A stretch of DNA of 64,000 nt from Theileria orientalis strain Shintoku. Taxonomy: Eukaryota; Apicomplexa; Aconoidasida; Piroplasmida; Theileriidae. Both the position numbers and the translations under genes were made by a program. Every line of letters starts with the position of its first letter. Position 1 is the first letter of the stretch. The DNA lies in contig NC_025260.1 of NCBI RefSeq assembly GCF_000740895.1, forward strand, positions 2,522,001 to 2,586,000. The letters run 5' to 3'. Of the stretch, positions 21,283-32,287 are shown piece by piece. The notes under the pieces were generated by a model, which saw only the letters and a list, made by a program, of their open reading frames with translations, made no database searches and was not told the DNA's origin.

Positions 21283-22553
21283 TTTAAACTAATTTGAAGT
21301 CAATGAATTTATCAAAGCCTAGTAAGCAAATGTGTTGAACTATGGTACTTGAAAATTTAACAAATCTTTGAATTTAAAGGAATTGGATAACAGTGTTTAA
21401 CCAATTTGTGTGGGTATGATAGTCAAGTGATTGAATAAATAACCTGTGTGAGTAACGAACTAACTCTCCGATTTATATTGAGAAAATGGGCATTTAATCA
21501 ATAACTACAGTAGCGGTATTCAGGAGTCGTCCGAAAAGTTGATTTATTTGACACCAATCATAAATGTGGGATCAAACTACTCTAATATTACCAAATCCCC
21601 CGTTCAAATATAATTACATTGTTGCGGATTGAGATTCTAGCGAAGAAATTTGTTTTAATAACAAAATCCCCTTTAACAATACGATCACATATAAAGTACG
21701 ATATCAAATAAAAAATGCGACTCTGATAGCCGCAAATTTATGAATCACATTTCTAATTAGTCCTATGAAAAAGCACCTTAACTTTAATTCACTTTCAATA
21801 ATGTACATAAAGCCTAAAGAATAATCATTAAAAAGTGAATAAACATAAACACACCATTCACTAAAATAATAAATAAACTATGAATAAAATTATCTGAGAA
21901 AATACCATTAACTTTATTTTATCAATGGAGGAATGATAAAATGAGATTTAAATCAATTTTTTGATTATAAGCCCACAATTAAACAACAGGTAAACTTAAT
22001 CTGTTGTATACTAATGATAAAATAATTTAATTTGATATAAAAATTAATAAAATTAACCACAATCAATTCAATCAGTTAATATTATTGTGGTGCCTATTAG
22101 CGTATGGTAACACTTTCTGTACATTTTCATAGTTTAACTGATAATTAACAAGAGTATAGTTGTTAAATTGGTTAAAACAATATACGATTAAAAAATAATA
22201 TAATCTTTTCGTAATTATATTTATTATTATACGGACCCTGGTACCCACGGATACTTATTTAATAAATCGACTGTGTTGAACACGAAATATAGTGGAAAAC
22301 GGCCCTTGTGAAAATATATATCACTTATTTCCGACTGGATCCAACAAAAAATAGATTGATCTTTGTCTCCAGTTTACGCTAATCATTTGAAAATCCATTA
22401 ACTTCCTTGTGTTTAAATAGCTATAAACTTAATTAATGTCTATAAACAGTACCACTTACATTAAAAACAGAATACATTTTACGAATTTCATTTGTGTGAG
22501 AAATATTGGTGTGTTTGACCTCATAGATGAGTCAGTTTTAATTTTGAGGTAGA
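21283..22553. other. 1.27 kb AT-rich divergent intergenic region
   Basis: This spacer lies between the divergently transcribed PRL phosphatase and acylphosphatase genes and must include both promoters. It contains many A/T runs and AATTAA-type words. No exon, RNA gene or long repeat was seen. Confidence 0.4.
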
Positions 22554-22847
22554 ATGACTCCAGTATACAAGTTTAAGTTCCAGGTGCGCGGAAAAGTGCA
22601 GGGTGTGTTCTTTCGCAAGTTTACTAAGCTCGAAGCCGATAAGCTGGACATAAAGGGGTTCGTTAGGAACGAAGAGGACGGCAGTGTAACGGGCGAAGGA
22701 CAAACGACGGATGAGTCAAAAATGAACCTGTTCAAGGAGTTTTTGCAAAAGGTCGGGTCCCCGAACTCCGAAATCAAATCTTGTACATTCACCGCCGAGA
22801 AGAATGAGCCAAATTACGACTACAAAGAGTTCACCATCGAGCGCTGA
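22554..22847 (+). CDS. Acylphosphatase
   Basis: This 97-residue intronless protein hydrolyses carboxyl-phosphate bonds such as those in acetyl phosphate or 1,3-bisphosphoglycerate. The family signature is clear: VRGKVQGVFFRKF, whose Arg binds phosphate, and the IKGFVRNEEDGSVTGEGQ block, whose Asn orients the catalytic water. Length equals that of eukaryotic and bacterial acylphosphatases, and no targeting extension is present, so it is probably cytosolic. Its stop is 48 bp from the stop of the convergent snurportin-like gene. Its silent sites are mixed, unlike most plus-strand genes here. Confidence 0.93.
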   Translation: MTPVYKFKFQVRGKVQGVFFRKFTKLEADKLDIKGFVRNEEDGSVTGEGQTTDESKMNLFKEFLQKVGSPNSEIKSCTFTAEKNEPNYDYKEFTIER

Positions 22848-22895
22848 CCCAACAGAGATTCCTAGGAGCACAAGTAGTTCTAACACGTAATCAAG

Positions 22896-24237
22896 TTACA
22901 AGTACTTTAATATTTTACCGAAGTCGGTATTTGCGCGTTTATGGTTTACATAATTTACATAAATCTTGCGCAAGGTGTCAGGATTCTTGTACGACTTGCC
23001 CTCGCCAACAATGCGATAGCTGACCTTAAAATCCTTAAAATCGGTCACAGCGATCCTAAAAATTGTGAGTCGCATATTTTAGGAGTAACGCAACCGATTT
23101 TATTAACTAAGAATGGGAGGTGCCGAGATACCTGACTATCTTCTCCTTGAACTCGTCGCCGGCCTTACCGACGAAAACACGGTCAAAGGTGTACAATTCG
23201 TTATTTATGTTGTATAATTTGCATATTACGCTTTCGGACTCAATGTATTTGCTAAAGAAATAAGTTAAAAAATGAAACTAACTTTAAGACTGAGTCCTTG
23301 TAGCAGAGCCAATTAGGATTGTATCCTCCGACATATATCGAGTGTTTATTGACAAAAACAATTGAATCGGTTTTATATTCGTATTCATTGGACTCAATAC
23401 TAAATTATAATAATTATGATAGTGATAAAATAATTTATTTTATATATTTATACAGTAAATTTAAGTTACCTGTTATATATAGACTCTAGCCTTTTTGAAT
23501 CGAATTCATAATAGTTAACCAGTTGAAACAAAGCATTTGTTGACGTATTTAATTCATCTAATCTGTAAAAAATATTATTTGGCTACCAGAATGTTTAATC
23601 TCTAATTAGCACAAGTCAAGTGTTGAAGTAAATAACTATTCAGTTTGTTAACTTACATTGAATTTAGAAAAAACAATCTACATTGTAACTCAGAAGTTGT
23701 CAAAATACATCCATTTAAAAGAAGAATATCCAGAACGTAATATATGTGTAGCTTGCTGGACTTAATACCGTTGGATGACTTAAAAGTATTTTCTGAGTTG
23801 GATTTATAGTATACACAATCCAAAATGGTAAGACCCTTTAATCCAATCTTAAAATAGTTTTTAACAGTGCCTTCTTTGTTGTAAACAGTGGCAAAGTTGT
23901 TCTTGATGTAAATCAAAGCCCTGGAGCCTTCGGGTCTGACAAAAAACAAACTTTCCTTTATTAGTGCAACTTCTTCAGAGATTAATGAATCCAAACAGGT
24001 AATAAACTCAGGAAAGACTAAAATTTCATTAATATCAGTTTGGTTAACTGAATATTCATCGAAAATTGTGGGATCCACAGGAATCTTTGATTGAATGGAA
24101 AAATCGGTATTATTGAATGAATACTCGAAACTGTCGAATTCAGTAAATGACTCGAGATTTTCTAGGTATTTCTTCCTGCGTTTCTCCACAAATTCTTCTC
24201 TTAAATACTCTAAAGCCCTGGGTCTCTTATTCTCCAT
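22896..24237 (-). CDS. Snurportin-1-like m3G-cap binding import adaptor
   Basis: Five exons join in phase from MENKRPRALEYLREEFVEKRRKKYL to KILKYL and the stop at 22896 (about 350 residues). The central part matches the snurportin cap-binding domain in order: VRPEGSRALIYIKNNFATVY, LTILDCVYY, YYVLDILLLNGC, the CRLFFLNS strand, and then an FDRVFVGK/YRIVG-type ending. Snurportin binds the trimethylguanosine cap of spliceosomal snRNPs and carries them into the nucleus with importin beta. The canonical IBB domain is short or diverged: only a basic stretch (EKRRKKYLENL) is visible near the N-terminus. Introns are 40-100 nt. An mRNA-guanylyltransferase-fold relative is the alternative, but catalytic Lys motifs were not seen. 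Confidence 0.72.
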
Positions 24238-25110
24238 AATATATCCATCATCTAAGAAGATCTAGCAGATAATGAAGAAAAACAATCACAAACATGAAAC
24301 AAAAAACAATAATAACCTTATTATTGTAGGATTTACAACCAAATCTGATATTTACAAGGTGGTTGACAAGTGGCTAAAACGCCGACAAAAAAAAATAACC
24401 TAAATTTAAAAATTAAATAAAAAGCATTTGTGTCAATTAAAATGAAGACAATTCAATGAATCAAATTCCAAAATGTGTTAAATGTCGTCAAATTTGATCC
24501 AATGAAAATATATACAAACGTAAATACATATATCGGGTGACTAGATCTAATAATATTATGGTTATTACTTCATATTTAGTGAGATTCTAGAGAGATTATA
24601 GATCAGTTAGTATTTGTATTATATTCAAACACTTGGTATCATAAACACACAGAGAAGTTTGTAATTTTTAACAGTTGATTCGATTACTTTTGTTGTTAAA
24701 ACAATAATTTTCTTGTTATAAAATTATCGAAAGTTGATTTATAGAGTTTATACAACAAAATTATAAAGAAATACCGCATAACATTTTCTATTATAGCCAG
24801 AGAATAACAATGTTATTTAAATTCTATTTTTTAAGAATCTATTAATCCTCGAAAGGCAGTAGATTCTATCATTTTAATCCCATTTCCAAGTAATTTGATT
24901 GGTCTATACATTATAAAACAGTTTAATTAACACATATTTTTTAAATCTTTGTTAAATGTTTGGACACGTTACTCTGGTCGTCATGCTTTTTGTATTTGCT
25001 GGATTTACAGTTTATAATATTATTTATTTTCCGCCGTATATGTAAACTCGGAAACAGTAGCCTGCAAATTGTATTGAACCGTATAAAGGTTCAAATTGAA
25101 TGACTGAACA
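24238..25110. other. AT-rich divergent spacer
   Basis: About 870 bp lie between the snurportin-like start and the next plus-strand gene. A 28-codon hydrophobic frame at about 24956-25042 could not be spliced in phase to the gene downstream and is not called. Otherwise only AT-rich sequence is seen. Confidence 0.4.
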
Positions 25111-25723
25111 ATGGTCGAAGACATTATATGTTTGATATTATTCTTTGTATTTGGATTAGTAGCACTGTTGATTAACATAGTGGTCCCGAAATCGAAATCA
25201 TATTTCATCACGCACCCAAACAAGGTTAAATAGATAAGAATATTAAGCAGAAAGGAGACACTAAAGCCGTTGATAGATGTATATATTGTTGCAAAATGTT
25301 TATTTACGAATTATTAGCTAATAAAGGCGGAATAAGATTAATAGTGTTTTCAATATTACATGACGTTTTATCAATAAGAGCAATATATGAACTGCACCAA
25401 AAACTTAAAAACGGGGAAGTAGAAGAAGAAGAGTAGATAAATACGCAAGCGCCTGTTGAATCTGCACAAATTTATATAAAAGGTTAATCATAAGATTTTT
25501 AGCCACAATGTTAGCTGAATTTGTATACATTTCCATTTTGATACTTGGAAACGTCGGAATTTTCTCAATGTTAATAAGGATGGCATACATTATGTACGTC
25601 AGCTATATGTACTCGGGTAAATCTTGACCAAGGATATTCAACATGAGTATCCCAGGAGAGTCAGGAAATCATCACACGAAACACATACAAACACAGCAGA
25701 GGACAGTGCCACAGCTATGTTAA
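25111..25723 (+). CDS. Small multi-pass membrane protein of unknown function
   Basis: Four exons can be joined in phase: 25111-25224, 25251-25432, 25495-25616 and about 25656-25723. The product is about 150 residues with three hydrophobic segments: IICLILFFVFGLVALLINIVV, a mid segment around GGIRLIVFSILHDVLSI, and FVYISILILGNVGIFSMLI. A Cys pair (RCIYCCK) precedes the middle segment and an acidic EVEEEE loop the last. The first intron would be only 26 nt. The size and spacing recall cornichon-type cargo receptors, but no diagnostic motif was found, so no function is assigned. Without the last intron the frame ends near 25628. Two frames on the opposite strand overlap it but lack any domain. 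Confidence 0.45.
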
Positions 25724-26016
25724 GTTGTACACACCTAAATCGGCGACGTCCAAATAGTTAGGATGTCATAGAGTTTAACATTTAATGCTTAATAGTTAGT
25801 TACCATATTAGGTACTTATTTATTTAGTTATGTATTGAGCAATCGTAGAGTTGCTGATCGACATATCGGAATATATATATAATTATTTATTTGGAATTTT
25901 AAACACACAAAGTTAGAAAGGGAATAGTTGGTGTGGGCTAATTAGTCTTTGAAAATTATATGTATAATAAGCTGTACGGTAAAATTGATAGATATAAAAG
26001 GCGGTAATATAAAAAA

Positions 26017-27532
26017 ATGGACACTTCAAACACGAATAACACAGAAGCCAGTGACAAGAATAGCATAGATACTAACAACACGAATAGTACAAGCACTGCA
26101 AAAAGTAATGTTAAAGAAACTAGTGGCAAAAACGCTGATAAAAAAAGGTTCTCGCTACTAACACTGTTTAAAAAGGTGGATAAAAAGCTGGTGCCACTAT
26201 CAGTGGGAGATAACACAGATAAAACGAGAGATCCAATAAAAATATTCGTCGGGACGTGGAACATGGCGTTTAAGAAGATAGACCAGAAAAGTGTGATAAA
26301 CCAGGTGGAGTGCACGTGTCCGCCAAATTCAAAAGGATGCACGTGCCTGAGCCAGTACAACGATCCGCTGAGAGATTGGATAGACCTGAACTACGACATA
26401 TACTTCATAACGCTGCAGGAGTCAGTGTCGCCGAACTTCTTTAAAATCATCACAAAGTACCTGGAAAGGTCGAGTAGAAAGTTGGTAAAAATAGACCTTA
26501 AACACGATAGAATCATGGGATTCGGAGAAGGAGCGTACGTGTCGAGGAAGATGACAGTCATCTCAGCATGGATAAACAAGAAGCTGCTGGACGAAGGATC
26601 GGTGAAGGTGGGCTGCTCGAGACAAGTGTACCTGTCGAGCTACAACAGAAGCAAGGGCGTGGTCTGCGTGCAGATGAAAATATACGAACAGATACTGTGT
26701 TTAATAGGAGGACACATGCCGTCAGATTACATGGAGAGGCAAAAGGCGTGCCAAACAGTGCTGGAGAAGCTGTCGACGATGTTCGGAGCGAACGAAAGTT
26801 TGACCTTCAAGGACGTGTTCCACCATGTGATATGGGCAGGCGACTTCAACTTTAAGCTGATGGTGGCGCTGGAAAAGGTGGTGGAAAACATACAAAAAGG
26901 AACTCTGGGCCCACTGATGAAGTACGACGAGTTCTATCTGGCCTCGTCGTCACTGAAAGACCAGGTACGCAGTAAAAGTTAGTTATGCCCAATCGTACGA
27001 AAACAGCTAACAATAGTAATATGGCAGTTATGGAAAATTATAGTTAGCAGTCAGTGATATTAGCAAGTCTCTGGTGTTAGTAGCCATTACTATTAGTCCT
27101 AGTTACTGGAGTTGGTAAAATTAGTTAAGTAGTAGCCAGCAAGAGTAAAATGGCCTGATGACTTTGCAGAAGTTCCGAGAGGACGCCATCACATTCGATC
27201 CAACATATAAAAAGAAGGAAAATCGCAGCGTGTTAAACAAGGGAGAGGAGGGCTGGTTTAATAACGAGTACGCAATATCGGACGTGAAGTGGTACGGAAA
27301 CTATAACACGCAGAGAATACCGTCCTGGACAGATAGAATACTTAAGTGGTCGGACGAGTCTGTGGAGTCATGCCTACAAATTGAACCTAAAACATACAAG
27401 CCAGCACTGCCGAAGAGAAAAACAATGTTACTGAGCAGCGACCACACTCCAATATCATGCGGATACACACTGCGGCCAGTGAGCAGGAGCCTAGCGCCAC
27501 CAGTGAAACTTAACGTACACACATTTAAGTAA
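26017..27532 (+). CDS. Inositol polyphosphate 5-phosphatase (stand-alone catalytic domain)
   Basis: Two exons (26017-26964 and 27170-27532) join in phase for 436 residues. The 5-phosphatase motifs follow in order: FVGTWNM, YFITLQES, WAGDFNFKL, the second-exon block IPSWTDRIL and the terminal SSDHTPI. The enzyme removes the 5-phosphate from phosphoinositides or inositol phosphates. About 65 Asn/Ser/Thr/Lys-rich residues precede the domain, with no transmembrane segment or signal. There is no SAC domain, unlike the paralogue 10 kb downstream. The separating intron, 205 nt, is long for this window and rich in TAGTTA-like words. Substrate preference cannot be read from sequence. Confidence 0.9.
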
Positions 27533-28078
27533 CACCCCTTATTTGTAATTTAATATTTAATACACGAAGCGATTAAGCAGTTAGATGTGTAACAGCATTT
27601 TGGGTTGAAAGTGTGTGTAAGTTTTTTTAGAGTATTAGCAGATGGGAGCATAAGCTTTCAAGTTGATTCGGTAGTTAAGTATACACATGGGAAAAAAAGA
27701 GTAAAATATAAAGATTAAGTGAATCTAAAGATGTTTTCTATGGATAATAATGCCGTAAAAAGTATTATGGAAGATTTATGGTAGGTTAAAGGGGAAAAAT
27801 TATAGACTCGTCGAAGTTACATCTTAAAATTTCAAGGAAAGAAAAATCCGAAATATTTTATAAATTTTCCATAGAAAATAGAAACTGTAAATTAATTTAT
27901 GGACAATTTAAATTATTAAATAAGTAACTGATATTTGATTTTTGTAAAATTAAATAAATTGGTAATACACACCAAGACAGATAAAGTCCATGAAACATAA
28001 CAGTAGAATATCTAAAATAGGAAGTAAATATAGGTTTAAATAAATACAAATAAATATAAGTAAAAGAAAAATATAAAA
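27533..28078. other. AT-rich spacer between 5-phosphatase and first secreted-protein gene
   Basis: About 545 bp with no exon found. An ATGTGTAA octamer is at 27585-27592. It should contain the promoter of the downstream gene. Confidence 0.35.
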
Positions 28079-28783
28079 ATGAAATACGTGTTTTTGGTGG
28101 TGTTAACATCGATAAAGTTGGTTCTGGGAACGAACTCAATACTGTTTGGACCAGGCTACCCGAGCAGATTCACCTGCAGTTCAGACGCATACGGGTTGGA
28201 ATCAACTAAGTTTCAACTGCCAAAAGACGTGGCGGATACAATAATAAACTCAAACCCAGAAACAACAAGATATATTGAGATTCCAGAGGAAATAGGAATA
28301 GAAAGAGAATTGGTAGAGAGCGCTTTGACACTTTTCGATGAAAGCCAGAACCTTAAAGTGGGCCTGAACTATCCATCAATCTACTTTGACCTGCAAAAGC
28401 ATATTGCCAAGGAGTACGTATCATCTCAAGCGACACTGTCATCTTTGAACACCCTGAGGGCAGTAACATACATTATTAACATTTTGAGGTCATTTGCAAA
28501 GCTATACAGCGCAAAATATGCAAACAAAGACTCCGAAGAAGCAAAGTACGCACTGTGCTCAACGATAGTATACACGAAGGTGGCAGATAGTCTGGAAAAA
28601 AGCAGAGCGAAGCACCTAGACAAGATCAAAGCGGAATCTAAGAGATTAACCCACAACTTGAACCAACTACCCAGAGTTAAGAGTACTGGAGACATGTCAC
28701 TGCTCATGTCAGCCGCACATTTTTCAACAATAATAACACTTGTGGTTGTTTTATTTTTATCCACACATTTTAGTATGGTTTGA
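28079..28783 (+). CDS. Putative secreted or GPI-anchored surface protein, unknown family
   Basis: The 234-residue product begins with a clear signal peptide (MKYVFLVVLTSIKLVLG) and ends with a hydrophobic segment (about the last 25 residues, ITLVVVLFLSTHFSMV) preceded by small residues. This is the layout of a GPI-anchored protein, or of a type I membrane protein with no cytoplasmic tail. The middle is predicted helical and has only three or four cysteines. No FAINT/DUF529 or other known Theileria repeat was recognised. It has no intron. The next gene encodes a protein of similar length with its own signal peptide, so the two may be diverged duplicates. A piroplasm surface role is inference from architecture only. 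Confidence 0.6.
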   Translation: MKYVFLVVLTSIKLVLGTNSILFGPGYPSRFTCSSDAYGLESTKFQLPKDVADTIINSNPETTRYIEIPEEIGIERELVESALTLFDESQNLKVGLNYPSIYFDLQKHIAKEYVSSQATLSSLNTLRAVTYIINILRSFAKLYSAKYANKDSEEAKYALCSTIVYTKVADSLEKSRAKHLDKIKAESKRLTHNLNQLPRVKSTGDMSLLMSAAHFSTIITLVVVLFLSTHFSMV

Positions 28784-29257
28784 TTTAATATGTAAACAAT
28801 CATACGAAGAATAAGTTGGTTATTTGATAAACTAAGGTGAAAGAATCCTAAATGAGTTAATAATCTCAACTGAGCACACAGTAGGAATCATTACCAAATG
28901 AGATTTAAGGATATTAAGTATGCTCTGAAGTAGTGTAAATTAATATTATATATTATTCTTCATATATGATAGGTTTAGATTATTTATCGGTATTTATACA
29001 TTTTAAAAATACACTTCGCGGCACATTTACACATTAATAGATGTGTAAGACATAAATTTAATTAAATGCTTCCAGGAACATGTAAATATATTTTTTTAAT
29101 AACTGGAATTTATATTTATATCTATTTAATGGAATAAAGCTTAGTTTATTCGAATTAATTAGAATTAGATTATCTGGAGAAAATTAATGAATTTAATTTT
29201 CCTAATGGATCTTCCAGGTTAAAATTGGTTTAAATTAGTCTAAATAAATATATAAAA
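28784..29257. other. AT-rich spacer between the two secreted-protein genes
   Basis: About 470 bp, very AT-rich, with no exon. It contains an ATGTGTAA octamer at 29041-29048, about 210 bp before the next start. It is the presumptive promoter of the second secreted-protein gene. Confidence 0.35.
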
Positions 29258-29950
29258 ATGATATTGATTCCATTGATAGCAGTGTTAGCAATATCTGTTG
29301 CAAAATGTAATAGATTTGCAAGTGAGATGTTGTTCTTGTCAAGCTTTAATTATTATAACGCATACACAGAACCGATTGGTTTTGTGAGACAACTTGACCT
29401 TGTGGCTAACAACTACTTGACATTAGTTAAAAAAATTGACAAAGGTTTGGATATGGAATTAAAAGAGGCTTCATACTACGATTTAAAATCCTCATCAAGT
29501 TCAATTAATCTACAGGCGGCAGAGGTTATAAACAAGATGCAATCAAGACAGATAATTGTAGACTTCCTGCTGTACCAAATACACTACTGCCACAAAATGT
29601 ACTCGACTGCCACTGCCAAATTCCTGGGACAAAAAATGGTTCCACTATACAAGGACCTTAATTTTGAGAGTAAAATGAGTCGAATGATAATGTACGAGTG
29701 GGTGAACCAAATGAGCAAGATGCTCCTTCAGATATCTGACATTTACGAAAAGACGTCCGAAGTCTGGAAAACCCTGAGGGAGGAGATTAATACAACGGCC
29801 CTCGGAGGGCCGGTTCAGAGGTCTGCAAATTCAGCCACAGATGGCGGAAGTGCCCCAACCACGGACAAAACCACTGGTTCTGATCAATCTGCGAATCCCA
29901 CTGAAACCAAAGACACTAAGCCTGATGATTCTGACAAACCCAGCGAATGA
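29258..29950 (+). CDS. Putative secreted protein with acidic Ser/Thr-rich tail, unknown family
   Basis: The 230-residue intronless product starts with a signal peptide (MILIPLIAVLAISVAKC). A helical, Tyr/Met/Lys-rich body follows. The last 55 residues are a low-complexity hydrophilic tail rich in Thr, Ser, Asp and Lys (NSATDGGSAPTTDKTTGSDQ...). No C-terminal hydrophobic segment exists, so release into a vacuole, rhoptry, host cell or extracellular space is more likely than anchoring. One NTT sequon lies at the start of the tail. No family was recognised. Length and position suggest relation to the upstream secreted protein, but sequence identity between them is low by eye. Confidence 0.58.
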   Translation: MILIPLIAVLAISVAKCNRFASEMLFLSSFNYYNAYTEPIGFVRQLDLVANNYLTLVKKIDKGLDMELKEASYYDLKSSSSSINLQAAEVINKMQSRQIIVDFLLYQIHYCHKMYSTATAKFLGQKMVPLYKDLNFESKMSRMIMYEWVNQMSKMLLQISDIYEKTSEVWKTLREEINTTALGGPVQRSANSATDGGSAPTTDKTTGSDQSANPTETKDTKPDDSDKPSE

Positions 29951-30073
29951 GCATCCCGTCAAACAACGAAGTCAAGTACCACACCCTGACGTTTAATAAC
30001 ATTTAAATTTAAATACAAATTCGCCTGTATACAGTGCTTATTGAGATACATAATATACATTAAAATAAATTAG

Positions 30074-30590
30074 CTACTGGCTTGAGTGAATTGAATTATC
30101 AGGTGGTTTTTTTTCCTCGTCCAGGAATTGTTCTAACATAGAAACCACCAAATAACATGATTCATAGAACGCATTGACTTTTTGCCTCAATGATCTAACC
30201 GAAACAGCAGAAATTGAACTACACATCACATTAATTCGGCAGTTTTTGGTAATGAAGAAACCATTAAGAACATAGTGGCAATCGAGAAATAGATGTCAAA
30301 TAGAAAATAACTTACACATTTAACACATTATCCACTTTGTTGTATTTGATTATAGCCTGATCAGCACTAGAATCCTGTTCAGTTTCCAGAACATTAAGTG
30401 TTAAATCGCAAAATCTATTATTGGGGAATGTAATCTCCATTTCGCTGAAAAACAATTATCTAGGGCTCATAAAAGTCTAAAGCTGTTTAATTTTACGTAA
30501 AAAATAATAATGATAGTTTAAAACTATACAAACAGACTTAAAACATAAATATATAACATACTGATTACACGTAACATTTTTATTATCCAT
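30074..30590 (-). CDS. Pcc1-like subunit of the KEOPS/EKC complex
   Basis: Three exons join in phase: a ten-codon exon starting MDNKNVTCN at 30590, a middle exon (MEITFPNNRFCDLTLNVL...) and the last (about 30234-30074). The roughly 100-residue product shows the Pcc1/LAGE3 pattern: a strand-helix-strand start (ITFPNNRFCDLTLNVL), a short strand ending in VLNVSISAVSVRSLR, and a long helix VNAFYESCYLVVSMLEQF. Pcc1 dimerises and bridges Kae1 in the complex that makes the universal tRNA t6A modification. Size matches the family. No targeting sequence is seen, so it is cytosolic or nuclear. The identification rests on pattern, not on an alignment score. The exons are too short to be found by simple frame scanning. 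Confidence 0.62.
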
Positions 30591-30827
30591 TTATGTTAAA
30601 ATAGTTAAATATTGGTAAACTTAATTGCATAGTCACACTCTTTATAATATTACTACATAGTTGATTAAATAAATGAACAAATGATGACTGAAATAGTGAA
30701 TATACACACCACCACATACGATAAAATTAACGCTAAAAAACTACAGCTAGATAGCAACACAATACACAAACAAATGACAAGCACATAATAATATCATAAA
30801 TTCAAAAGGTCATCATTTAAAAAATGT

Positions 30828-32250
30828 CTACCAGGATGTATTTTTCAACTTTTTCATCTTTCTAATGGAATCTGGATCCCACGGTCCAGTTATATCCCTG
30901 CCGAATAATTAATATTAAGTAATAAACTGGCCCAATTACGTATTAGAACCATCAGATTGGTTATACATTGGATATACCAGCCATATTGTCAACTATTAAC
31001 TACTGTTACCTCTTAAACCCTTGAAAATATATGTACAACAGCGGGAAGAACACACTTATTGTCCAGATTCTAAATTAAAATAAGTTTAAAGACAAGCGTA
31101 CCCCAATAAGTAAATTATTATGTAGACGGTCTTAAGAGTCAGACATGTCGTAGCTGTAATGATCACGGTGAATCCATAAGCGAGAACCGGCTTATCCTAA
31201 GAACATTTGATTATTACTGGAGCCATACTTGAATGTACTGTTTAATCCTTGGCAATAGCGATAAGAACCTATAATTTCATTAATATCTGCTGTTGTTTGG
31301 ACATCAAATTCAAGTAAAGTAAATAAGTTACAAGATGGAGAATTGAATGAACCCAGAAGCCTAAAGCGCCATTAAAACCTCTCAAATTACCATCACTGAA
31401 TCCTCTAGTCTCGACGCCAGTACGATCGACGTTAGGATCATGCAATTCATGGGTATAACGTCTTCATCTCTCATGTACTCGTGGCCAACGGCCCTATACA
31501 CACATAAAAAAACACAACTCACGTTAGGTCGTAAGATTGCGTCAAAACATGAACAACGGCAATGACTATAAAATTGTTTAATGAACTTGTTTTTTAATCA
31601 TGAAAACGATTTATAGCTTAACTGTAGACTTACACAGTGCCAGTGCGTAGACTGTATCATCACTAAACGAAGATATCAACGTCTGCAAAACTCCTTGAAA
31701 TAGCTGAACTCCCTTGTGTGAAAATTAAAAAAAAACCTCTAGTGTAAAGTAAATGATGAATATCATTCGAAGGTTCCTCACATACTCTGTGAATTATTCA
31801 TTACTGTGTTCAAATACCTTGACGCTGTGCGTTACTCAGAAACATTATGATTATGAATATAATGAGTGAAATGAGAACCGCAGTGTAAATGAAACTAAAA
31901 ACAATCAATCAAATGAACAATTCAAAGGAGTCGTTACCTGGGTTTAATGATATTATTTTTCATGGAACTGTATATTTTGGCCAGTATTAAGATGGCACTG
32001 ATATGGTCAGTAACAATCAGCATTTTTCTGAACACATGCCTTAATTTAAGCTTTTTGAAGCCTACAAACGTGTTAATATTTAAACAAAAATCATATATTA
32101 AGTTATAACTAATGATAAAAGGCACAGTTACAAACCATTGTGTTGGATTCCATCAAGAAATGTCTCACTTATATAATTTAATGGATAGTCTTGGTCCTCG
32201 TAAAGGATCATCCGCCATTTTTTCTTATTACTTAATTCAGTTTCTGTCAT
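30828..32250 (-). CDS. PIG-C/GPI2 subunit of the GPI-GlcNAc transferase
   Basis: PIG-C is a multi-pass ER protein of the enzyme that adds GlcNAc to phosphatidylinositol, the first GPI-anchor step. The start MTETELSNKKKWRMILYEDQDYP matches the N-terminal RW..VLYE.Q..P motif of the family. The end FKRDITGPWDPDSIRKMKKL matches its conserved C-terminal GPWDEA-type block. Between these are hydrophobic exons (GHEYMRDEDVIPMNCMILTS, LASRLEDSVM, LAYGFTVIITATTC, and others), consistent with about eight membrane segments. At least nine very short exons are needed, and phases agree where checked in the 3' half; the middle exons between about 31500 and 31930 are less certain. The start lies 38 bp from the stop of the next minus-strand gene upstream. 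Confidence 0.8.
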
Positions 32251-32287
32251 TTTTTAGGGGTAAATTAATCGATTGATCAATGAGTTA

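Noticed and set aside
24956..25042. 28-codon hydrophobic plus-strand frame as a first exon
   Set aside because: No donor/acceptor pair joins it in frame to the exon at 25111; an in-frame TGA precedes that ATG.
25020..25590. Two minus-strand frames of about 60-67 codons
   Set aside because: No domains; the plus strand gives phase-consistent exons with membrane segments over the same DNA.
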